Source: C7867-002 sp964637485
GTDB taxonomy: Bacteria; Patescibacteriota; Minisyncoccia; Phycocordibacterales; PALSA-1337
Reading direction: 5' to 3'
Length of the DNA stretch: 12,839 bases
Assembly: GCA_964637485.1 (NCBI GenBank)
Contig: CAZWUU010000020.1
Span: 1-12,839 of the forward strand
Shown one piece after another: positions 1 through 4,860 of the stretch (positions within the stretch are counted from its first letter, which is position 1; the number at the start of each line of letters is the position of its first letter). The translations under genes were made by a program, and so were the position numbers. Below the pieces are notes generated by a model. The model had not been told where the DNA came from. It did not search any database and worked only from the letters and a program-made list of their open reading frames with translations.

Positions 1-138
1 AAAACACCAAAACAAATGATCACAGAGTGATTCCAAGGTGTTGACCGTTATTCAGCCCTGTAATGAAACGACCCTAAATAGGCCTTATTTTCAGCAAAAT
101 AGATGTAGCATAAGACGCTTCCGCGAGGTGTTAGAAAT

Positions 139-208
139 GAATTAAGAATTAAGAATTGTGAATAATCGCAATCCCCATTCGCAATTCATAATTCTTAATT
201 CACAATTC
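139..208. repeat. AT-rich imperfect inverted repeat
   Basis: The left arm (139-169) and the right arm (181-208) are built from repeats of GAATTAAGAATT and GAATTGTG, and the two arms are nearly reverse complements around a short C-rich loop (about 170-180). It lies directly 3' of tRNA-Phe on the minus strand, so it could fold at the 3' end of that transcript. There is no clean U-run, so it is not called a terminator. The flanking bases 1-130 contain no ORF or RNA that I recognise, only a weak hairpin (AACACC at 3-8 with GGTGTT at 37-42). Confidence 0.6.
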
Positions 209-215
209 CTTTCAC

Positions 216-291
216 TGGTGCCGAGGACCAGGATCGAACTGGTGACCCTTCCCTCTTCAGGGGAATGCTCTACCAACTGAGCTACCTCGGC
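216..291 (-). tRNA. tRNA-Phe (GAA)
   Basis: Full cloverleaf on the minus strand. The acceptor stem starts GCCGAGG, the D-arm contains AGCTCAGTTGGTAGAGC, the anticodon loop is CTGAAGA (anticodon GAA, Phe), and the T-loop is TTCGATC. The discriminator is A and the 3' CCA is encoded (complement of 216-218). It decodes UUU/UUC. Its first 10 bases are also the end of the upstream protein gene: tRNA positions 8-10 (TAG) are that gene's stop codon. No convincing separate promoter is visible just upstream, so it is probably processed from the transcript of the protein gene. Confidence 0.96.
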
Positions 292-590
292 GTGATATCT
301 GGCAATAGACCATTTGCGTTTTGAACCGTATTTGCAGCGTCCTTGGCCTGTTTTATAGCGTTAGTCAGACCCTCAAATCCGCCAAAATTTGATACGAGTT
401 CTAACATATTATTTACATACGGCTGTATGTAATAAAACGCTCCGAACGATACTGCTATGATGATGATCCAATACAAGACCCTAAGAAAGGACGAGATACG
501 GTTCGAACGCCGTATACCCCTCAATATCTCATTATTATCTTCTGCCAGCTTGAGAGTTCTCTCTAGAAGCATTTTCTCTTCTGGATTCAT
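282..590 (-). CDS. Small single-pass membrane protein, function unknown
   Basis: About 102 residues when started at the ATG at 590, giving MNPEEKMLLERTLKL. This start is preferred because a weak extended -10 (TGCTAGACT) ends exactly 7 bases upstream, the spacing seen at other genes here. The N-terminal 25-30 residues are charged and probably helical (EEKMLLERTLKLAEDNNEILRG). A basic stretch and one transmembrane helix follow (about residues 38-58, LYWIIIIAVSFGAFYYI), then a polar C-terminus. The pattern MNPEEK...LAEDNN..LR...R resembles short hypothetical proteins common in CPR genomes (recollection, not searched). No function is assigned. The stop codon TAG lies inside tRNA-Phe, so the gene and the tRNA overlap by 10 bases and are likely one transcription unit. 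Confidence 0.8.
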   Translation of the reverse strand: MNPEEKMLLERTLKLAEDNNEILRGIRRSNRISSFLRVLYWIIIIAVSFGAFYYIQPYVNNMLELVSNFGGFEGLTNAIKQAKDAANTVQNANGLLPDITPR

Positions 591-597
591 CATGATG

Positions 598-606
598 AGT
601 CTAGCA
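598..606 (-). promoter_or_regulatory. Weak extended -10 for small membrane protein
   Basis: TGCTAGACT on the minus strand, where TAGACT matches TATAAT at 4 of 6 positions and is preceded by TGn. Seven bases separate it from the ATG at 590. No Shine-Dalgarno is present. Confidence 0.35.
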
Positions 607-630
607 AATAATATTATTGGCCGCAAAATA

Positions 631-639
631 TGATATAGT
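631..639 (+). promoter_or_regulatory. Extended -10 of tRNA-Arg
   Basis: TGATATAGT (TGn plus TATAGT, 5 of 6) ends 9 bases before the mature tRNA 5' end at 649. Transcription would start about 646-649, leaving a 5' leader of only 0-3 bases. Confidence 0.55.
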
Positions 640-648
640 CATTTTTAC

Positions 649-720
649 GCCCCCGTAGTTCAACGGATAGAACAACTCCGTCCTAAGGAGTGGATGTAGG
701 TTCAATTCCTGCCGGGGGTA
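649..720 (+). tRNA. tRNA-Arg (CCU)
   Basis: All arms fit. Acceptor GCCCCCG (649-655) pairs with CGGGGGT (713-719), with a G-U at the first pair. The D-stem is GTTC/GAAC, the anticodon stem ACTCC/GGAGT encloses the loop GTCCTAA (anticodon CCU, decoding AGG), the variable loop has 4 bases, and the T-stem GTAGG/CCTGC encloses TTCAATT. The discriminator is A720 and CCA is not encoded. The 3' half from 701 onward is the left arm of a large palindrome and is duplicated again at 889. Confidence 0.94.
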
Positions 721-789
721 CCCGACATAAAAAATACCGAGCTTGTCTCGGTGGTTTTTATGTCGCTGGGGGTACCGGCAGGAATTGAA
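701..789. repeat. Large palindrome built on the tRNA-Arg 3' end and its terminator
   Basis: The left arm (701-741) holds the tRNA T-loop, the 3' acceptor strand and the first half of the terminator stem. The right arm (747-789) is its near reverse complement, ending GGCAGGAATTGAA, around the loop CTTGT (742-746). The arms differ only by a small rearrangement around GGTACC/GGGGG and at two inner bases. Half of the T-arm and the acceptor strand of the tRNA could therefore pair with the right arm. Confidence 0.85.
723..765. terminator. Terminator hairpin after tRNA-Arg, usable on both strands
   Basis: Stem ACCGAG/CTCGGT (736-741 and 747-752) with loop CTTGT, flanked by CGACATAAAAA (723-733) and its exact complement TTTTTATGTCG (755-765). 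A T-run follows the GC stem on the plus strand (GGTTTTT) and on the minus strand (ATTTTTT), so it can work in both directions. Confidence 0.8.
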
Positions 790-888
790 GGCCGGAGCGA
801 GCGAAGGCGAGCGAGGCGGGTCTTCGACTCTGAGAGTCTCAGACTCGAAGGAGGTCGCGGGCCGAGCCAGCAGGCGAGGACCTGTGAC
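790..888. other. GC-rich spacer between tRNA-end copies
   Basis: About 100 bases, much richer in G+C than the surroundings. It has short GCGAGCGA/GGCGAGCGAGG reiterations and a near-palindrome CTTCGACTCTGAGA / TCTCAGACTCGAAG (about 822-850). No codon structure is credible, and long open frames across it are compositional artefacts. It lies between the inverted copy (775-789) and the direct copy (889-937) of the tRNA-Arg 3' end. It may be a dispersed repeat or a short mobile sequence. I cannot tell without genome-wide comparison. Confidence 0.6.
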
Positions 889-937
889 CAATTCCTGCCG
901 GGGGTACCCGACATAAAAATACCGAGCTTGTCTCGGT
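889..937 (+). repeat. Direct copy of tRNA-Arg 3' end plus terminator stem
   Basis: Bases 889-937 repeat 703-752, differing only by one A fewer in the A-run. The copy contains the last 18 bases of tRNA-Arg (CAATTCCTGCCGGGGGTA) and the following terminator stem. The bases before it (CTGTGAC) are unlike the tRNA, so there is no second complete tRNA. Confidence 0.9.
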
Positions 938-944
938 GTTTTTT
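921..944 (+). terminator. Rho-independent terminator (duplicate copy)
   Basis: Stem ACCGAG (921-926), loop CTTGT, stem CTCGGT (932-937), then GTTTTTT. This is the second copy of the tRNA-Arg terminator. Confidence 0.85.
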
Positions 945-969
945 GGCACTACATATAAATATGTGCAAG

Positions 970-998
970 AAAAAACACCGCATAGTGATATGCGGTGT
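970..998 (-). terminator. Rho-independent terminator of the 1015-1422 gene
   Basis: Perfect 10-bp stem (975-984 with 989-998) and loop of 4 bases. Read on the minus strand it is followed by TTTTTT. It begins 17 bases after the stop of the minus-strand gene. Confidence 0.9.
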
Positions 999-1014
999 CT
1001 TGATCGAATTCAAG

Positions 1015-1422
1015 CTACGAGGGGAAGAGTCGAAGTGAATCTGACGCTCGAAGTTGAGCGATGGATTCATTCCAGATGATGGAGAGAATCATCGCTTCGC
1101 GACGATTTTCGATCGATTCAGCAATGAAGCCGTTCTCAATAGCCGTTTCGATGGGCAGATTGAGAATAGTATCACTCACATCGAACGCCATCATCACCCG
1201 ATTGAGGGGTGAGGTTGCCGGCTTGGTCAGATCAATCTGTCCGTAGTGGAGATGCATCCACCACTTATTGAATCGTGCAGACAAGTAGGCAATTCCCTTG
1301 GTCACCTTACCGACTTCTTCATGAATCGACTCATCGTTCGCGATAATACCGCGAGCCACGAGCAATCCATGGACCTCTTGCTCAAACCCTTCCAATTCCT
1401 GGTTTATTAGATGTTCAATCAT
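1015..1422 (-). CDS. Protein of unknown function
   Basis: About 135 residues when begun at the ATG at 1422 (MIEHLINQELEGFEQEV). An in-frame ATG at 1440 would give 141 residues, but a strong -10 (TGATATAAT, 1452-1444) ends only 3 bases before it, so transcription probably starts inside that codon. The 1422 start instead has GGAG (1436-1433) 10 bases upstream. The protein is soluble, acidic and mostly helical in appearance, with an aromatic patch NKWWMHLHYGQ near the middle and no membrane segment or signal peptide. I recognise no family. It is bounded by a good promoter and a good terminator, so it appears to be a free-standing monocistronic gene, which supports it being real. Confidence 0.75.
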   Translation of the reverse strand: MIEHLINQELEGFEQEVHGLLVARGIIANDESIHEEVGKVTKGIAYLSARFNKWWMHLHYGQIDLTKPATSPLNRVMMAFDVSDTILNLPIETAIENGFIAESIENRREAMILSIIWNESIAQLRASDSLRLFPS

Positions 1423-1441
1423 ATGTTGTGTACTCCGCATA

Positions 1442-1460
1442 CTATTATATCATATAATAG
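1442..1460. promoter_or_regulatory. 19-bp perfect palindrome carrying opposed -10 boxes
   Basis: CTATTATAT-C-ATATAATAG is a perfect inverted repeat. On the minus strand it supplies TGATATAAT (1452-1444), with TTGCGC 17 bases further upstream as a possible -35, for the gene ending at 1015. The plus-strand TATAAT (1453-1458) faces prfA in antisense and has no plus gene behind it. The symmetry also fits a dimeric regulator site. Confidence 0.55.
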
Positions 1461-1527
1461 TGCAGAGCGCAAGTGCTAACAGAGGCCCACATTTAGGCCC
1501 TATTGTCATGAAATATGTACGGAAGGA

Positions 1528-2505
1528 TTATTCCTCTTCAGACTGACCCGTCTTCCCTGTCTTTTCGAATTCATGCAGAGATTCAATGATGGGTTCTATC
1601 TTGCCATCCAGAATAGCTGGAAGATTGTGCCATGATTCCTTTATTCTATGATCTGTCACTCTGTCTTGAGGATAATTGTATGTCCTTATCTTTTCAGATC
1701 TGTCACCCGTACCTATCTGTCCTTTTCTTTCGGCAGAGAATTTCTTTATATCCTCTTCCTCTTTTATAGCTTCTAGTTTTGCGGTCAAAATAGCAAAGGC
1801 CTTCTCTTTATTGGCATTCTGGCTTCGTTCAGCAGTAGAGCGGATCATTATTCCTGACGGCTTATGGAAAAGTCTTACCGCGGTTTCTACCTTGTTTACG
1901 TTTTGACCACCCTTTCCGCCTGATCTGGAAAACTCCACCTCAATATCGTTCGGAGATATAATTATCTTTGATTTCTTTCTTATAGGCATGATGGCCACTG
2001 ATGCAGTAGACGTATGTATCCTTCCCGATTTTTCGGTCTCCGGCACTCTCTGCACCCTATGAACGCCTGTCTCCCATCTCAAATCTTCATATACTCCCTT
2101 GCCTTTTATTTCTAGAGAGGCTTCCTTGTATCCGCCCAGGTCATTCTTGGACTCATCTATAATCTTCGTTGACCAACCCCGCATTTCGCTATATTTCTTA
2201 TACATACCCAGAAGTTCAGCCGCAAATAATGCCGCTTCGTCGCCTCCTGCACCTGCACGAACTTCTAAGACGATCTCATTGGGTTTCTCGTCCTCGGCTT
2301 TTTCTCCAGCCAAAATAGCATCCATATCAGCAAGTATGGCCTTCTGTTGTTCCTTTATAGATTCTATGTCGGCTAGAACCAGATCTTTCATAGCTGGATC
2401 CTTTTCGGCCAGCTTCAAAGTTTCCTCCTCATCTCTGAGTAGTTTTTCGTATGTTCCAGCGAGAAACGCCGTTTTCGGGTTTTGCTTGTATTCCTCTAAA
2501 TTCAC
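1528..2505 (-). CDS. prfA: Peptide chain release factor 1 (RF1)
   Basis: 325 residues. RF1 recognises UAA/UAG in the ribosomal A site and triggers hydrolysis of peptidyl-tRNA. The stop-codon reader PxT motif is present as PET (155-157) in RVPETEKSGRIHTS, which marks it as RF1 rather than RF2 (SPF). The catalytic GGQ is at 199-201 in SGGKGGQNVNKVETAVR. The usual 'VRAGAGGDEAALFA' block is near 82-95. E. coli RF1 is 360 residues with its motifs about 33 further along, so the N-terminal domain 1 is shortened, while the codon-recognition and catalytic domains are complete. The start is GTG at 2505, only 3 bases after the rpmE stop, so the two genes are co-transcribed and probably translationally linked. 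The stop is TAA. Confidence 0.96.
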   Translation of the reverse strand: MNLEEYKQNPKTAFLAGTYEKLLRDEEETLKLAEKDPAMKDLVLADIESIKEQQKAILADMDAILAGEKAEDEKPNEIVLEVRAGAGGDEAALFAAELLGMYKKYSEMRGWSTKIIDESKNDLGGYKEASLEIKGKGVYEDLRWETGVHRVQRVPETEKSGRIHTSTASVAIMPIRKKSKIIISPNDIEVEFSRSGGKGGQNVNKVETAVRLFHKPSGIMIRSTAERSQNANKEKAFAILTAKLEAIKEEEDIKKFSAERKGQIGTGDRSEKIRTYNYPQDRVTDHRIKESWHNLPAILDGKIEPIIESLHEFEKTGKTGQSEEE

Positions 2506-2508
2506 AAT

Positions 2509-2784
2509 CTATTTCTTAGCGCTGGCCTTTTTTGCTACAGCCTTTGATTGTCTTGTCTTGAATTTCTCCACACGGCCGGCAGTGTCAACTATCTTTTCTT
2601 GGTTAGTATAGAAAGGATGCGAAGCGCTAGAAATTTCAACGTAATGAACTGGATACTCCTTGCCATCAGTCCATTTCATGGTTTCTTTTGATTCAATAGT
2701 AGAACTGATCAAAAATTTAGCACCGCTTGAATTATCGGCAAATATGACCGGTCTGTAATTCTTGGCATGTATTTCTTTCTTCAT
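2509..2784 (-). CDS. rpmE: Large-subunit ribosomal protein bL31 (type B-like)
   Basis: 91 residues from the ATG at 2784 (MKKEIHAKNYRPVIFADNSS). This start matches the family better than the upstream in-frame ATG at 2802, which lies within or upstream of the predicted promoter. The L31 core is clear: KKEIH..NYRPV near the N-terminus and VEISSASHPFYTNQEKIVDTAGRVEKF in the second half, where SHPFYTG/N is the family signature. No CxxC zinc pair is present, so it is the zinc-independent (C-minus) form. The tail is Lys/Ala-rich (AVAKKASAKK). It bridges the 30S and 50S subunits. It is first in an operon with prfA. The stop TAG is at 2509-2511. Confidence 0.95.
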   Translation of the reverse strand: MKKEIHAKNYRPVIFADNSSGAKFLISSTIESKETMKWTDGKEYPVHYVEISSASHPFYTNQEKIVDTAGRVEKFKTRQSKAVAKKASAKK

Positions 2785-2792
2785 AGAATGAG

Positions 2793-2801
2793 AATGTAGC
2801 A
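2793..2801 (-). promoter_or_regulatory. Extended -10 of rpmE-prfA
   Basis: TGCTACATT on the minus strand, 8 bases before the ATG at 2784. A TTGAAA lies 18 bases upstream of TACATT as a good -35. The start site would be almost at the ATG. An alternative -10, TATAAA (2812-2807), has no good -35. Confidence 0.5.
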
Positions 2802-2850
2802 CAAGTTTTATAATATTTCAACATATAATAAATGATTCTAGAGTGCCCGT

Positions 2851-2863
2851 CTGATATAATCAG
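2851..2863 (+). promoter_or_regulatory. Extended -10 of the MFS gene within a short palindrome
   Basis: TGATATAAT (2852-2860) is a perfect extended -10, and 7 bases separate it from the ATG at 2868. It lies in the 13-bp palindrome CTGAT-ATA-ATCAG. No Shine-Dalgarno is present. Confidence 0.65.
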
Positions 2864-2867
2864 ATAA

Positions 2868-4037
2868 ATGAATACGAACAGATTACCCAGGTCACACATG
2901 ATATATACGGTGGCCATTATAGGTTTTATTTACACCCTGCACCTGGTCATACCCATGTACTCGAACTCGAGCTTCCTGAGCTTGTTTTCCAGCGAAAAAA
3001 CATTGGGTTTCATATATATGACCGGCGCTGCACTCACGATATTGGGCTATCTCGTCGCACCTACGATCATACGCAGATTTGGCAATTACTATACAGTGAT
3101 GTGGCTCATTTGCATCCAAATCGCTCTGTTTTTCGTTCTTATTCTTTCTCGAGACCCTTTCACTATTGCCACAGCGTTTTGCGTACAGACAGCGATCGTC
3201 GCCATCATCGGTCTTTGCTTGGACATATTCCTGGAGGTGTACACAAATGACAATCACGTCGGCCAAGTCCGCGGACTCTATACCGCCACCTTGAACAGCT
3301 CATGGGTTATAGGACCGCTCATAGGAAGCATGCTCATAGGTAGTGGAAATTTCATAAATACATACATTGCGGCCCTGGCCATGCTTGTACCGCTTCTATA
3401 TCTCATATTCAAGAATTTCCCTCGATTTAAAGATCCGAATTATATTCATCTGTCTCCATGGCAACTCATAAAGCACGTTTCGAATAACAATAATTGGCTT
3501 TGGTTATTCTTCGCTAACCTCATCCTCCAAGTTTTCTATGCCTGGATGGTCGTCTATAGTCCCATTTATCTCAATCAGACAGTCGGATTCAGCTGGGAAA
3601 GCATCGGCATTATTCTTACTATCATGTTATTGCCATTTCCTCTCATTCAGTACCCTCTCGGCAAGCTTTCAGACAAAAAATATGGTGAGAAAGAGATGAT
3701 GAACATAGGTTTTATCATCATGGCTCTATCTACCATCATGCTCGCCTTCATAGATTCGAAAAGCGTCGCGGTCTGGGCGGGTGCATTATTTATGACTCGT
3801 GTAGGTGCAGCGATGGCTGAAATAATGATAGAGACATATTTCTTCAAGACAGTATCTACCAGAGATTCGGCCGCTCTCGGCTTATTCAGGATCACCAGGC
3901 CAATGTCGTACTTTATCGCCCCACTCATAACAGGACTGGGTATGGTATTCACCACTCACGATAAATTATTCGTGGTAATAGGCGTGATCACTCTCATAGC
4001 ACTCATACCGGCACTGATGATAAAGGATACTAACTAG
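2868..4037 (+). CDS. MFS transporter
   Basis: 389 residues and about 12 hydrophobic helices, consistent with a Major Facilitator Superfamily carrier in the cytoplasmic membrane. The central loop between helices 6 and 7 is hydrophilic (about residues 185-210, FKNFPRFKDPNYIHLSPWQLIKH). A motif-A-like turn, GKLSDKKYGEKE, follows helix 8, and a degenerate equivalent (APTIIRRFGNYY) follows helix 2. The substrate cannot be read from sequence. The start is the ATG at 2868, 7 bases after a perfect extended -10 and without a Shine-Dalgarno. It is divergent from rpmE-prfA. The stop TAG at 4035-4037 is one base from the stop of the convergent methyltransferase, with no terminator between them. Confidence 0.9.
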   Translation: MNTNRLPRSHMIYTVAIIGFIYTLHLVIPMYSNSSFLSLFSSEKTLGFIYMTGAALTILGYLVAPTIIRRFGNYYTVMWLICIQIALFFVLILSRDPFTIATAFCVQTAIVAIIGLCLDIFLEVYTNDNHVGQVRGLYTATLNSSWVIGPLIGSMLIGSGNFINTYIAALAMLVPLLYLIFKNFPRFKDPNYIHLSPWQLIKHVSNNNNWLWLFFANLILQVFYAWMVVYSPIYLNQTVGFSWESIGIILTIMLLPFPLIQYPLGKLSDKKYGEKEMMNIGFIIMALSTIMLAFIDSKSVAVWAGALFMTRVGAAMAEIMIETYFFKTVSTRDSAALGLFRITRPMSYFIAPLITGLGMVFTTHDKLFVVIGVITLIALIPALMIKDTN

Positions 4038-4038
4038 T

Positions 4039-4839
4039 TCAGTTTTGACGATTAGGTTTTGCCTCTAGCATGAGAAACATGGGGATCTCTTTCCTGATTC
4101 TGTCTTCCTCCGCCTGCTTCGGCCCTTTTTCGCTTTTCTTATGGGATATCCATTCTTCGAGTTTTGTAACTGCGAAACCTGCCTTCTGCAAATTTTTGAA
4201 ATAATATTGCAAAGGACGATGAAATGATACTGTAGTCTTCTTTTTTCTGGCATTTTTTTCTCCGGGATTCATGTCCATCTCGATTTTACTTTCACTGTTA
4301 TAGGCATGAATGATTCGATACATTTCTCCGGTCTTATCATCACTTCCCCATGCAGTAAGTTTCGGTACACGAAATGCTGGATGATTCATGACGACGATGA
4401 ATCGCCCATCATCTCGGAGCAATCTAAAACATTCCGCGAACGTCTCCAGCACACGCTCAATATTCTGAACAGCAAGAATTATCACAACGACATCAAATGT
4501 TTTAGAAGCAAAAGAAGTCTTATCCGAGGGAGCGACTTCATAAGTAATATCCTTTTCCTGATGATTCTTAGCAAAATCGATGAGCTCAGGTGAAATATCG
4601 CAGGCCGAGACTTCTGCGCCAGATCTTCGAAACGCCCGGGAAAAATAGCCCTGGCCACAAGCCATGTCCAAGATCTTCATGCCAGGTTTAGGATCTAATA
4701 CTCTCATAACATTTGGCATAACAACTTTTGACTGATATGAGTCCGTATCTCCTTCCAACAATCCGTTATACCACGCTGCCACGCCACCCCACGAAGTATC
4801 CTTATTAATAGCTGACTCTCCGCTTTTCTTTTTTAACAT
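4039..4839 (-). CDS. Class I SAM-dependent methyltransferase
   Basis: 266 residues with the Rossmann methyltransferase core. Motif I is ILDMACGQGYFSRAF (about 56-70), the acidic end of strand 2 is ACDISPELI (D81), motif II is FDVVVIILAVQNIE (about 115-128), and 'RLLRDDGRFIVVMNHPAFRVP' (139-159) forms the strand 5 region. The N-terminus SWGGVAAWYNGLL is typical of the Methyltransf_11/25-like group. The MNHPAFRVPKLTAWG segment is shared by a set of CPR methyltransferases I recall. The substrate is unknown, and nothing nearby points to a quinone or tRNA target. It starts 21 bases from the divergent enolase gene, with -10 boxes that overlap those of eno. The stop is TGA, which shows that UGA is a stop in this organism. 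Confidence 0.9.
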   Translation of the reverse strand: MLKKKSGESAINKDTSWGGVAAWYNGLLEGDTDSYQSKVVMPNVMRVLDPKPGMKILDMACGQGYFSRAFRRSGAEVSACDISPELIDFAKNHQEKDITYEVAPSDKTSFASKTFDVVVIILAVQNIERVLETFAECFRLLRDDGRFIVVMNHPAFRVPKLTAWGSDDKTGEMYRIIHAYNSESKIEMDMNPGEKNARKKKTTVSFHRPLQYYFKNLQKAGFAVTKLEEWISHKKSEKGPKQAEEDRIRKEIPMFLMLEAKPNRQN

Positions 4840-4860
4840 CTTTAAACTATAATACAGGCC
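4840..4860. promoter_or_regulatory. Overlapping divergent promoters, methyltransferase / eno
   Basis: The entire 21-base gap between the two start codons holds both -10 boxes. TATAAT (4848-4853, plus) is 7 bases before the eno ATG. TATTAT (4854-4849) or TATAGT (4851-4846) on the minus strand is 9 or 6 bases before the methyltransferase ATG. Any -35 would lie in the opposite coding sequence, and polymerase cannot occupy both sites at once. Confidence 0.6.

Noticed and set aside
601..1070. Open frames of about 95-120 codons on both strands across the tRNA-Arg repeat block
   Set aside because: They run through the tRNA, its palindrome and the GC-rich spacer. Their peptides (for example PGRN repeats) are translations of tRNA antisense, a well-known source of spurious proteins.
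1471..1479. AAGTGCTAA resembling half of a CIRCE (HrcA) operator
   Set aside because: The required partner half TTAGCACTC is not 9 bases away, where 1453-1461 reads TATAATAGT.
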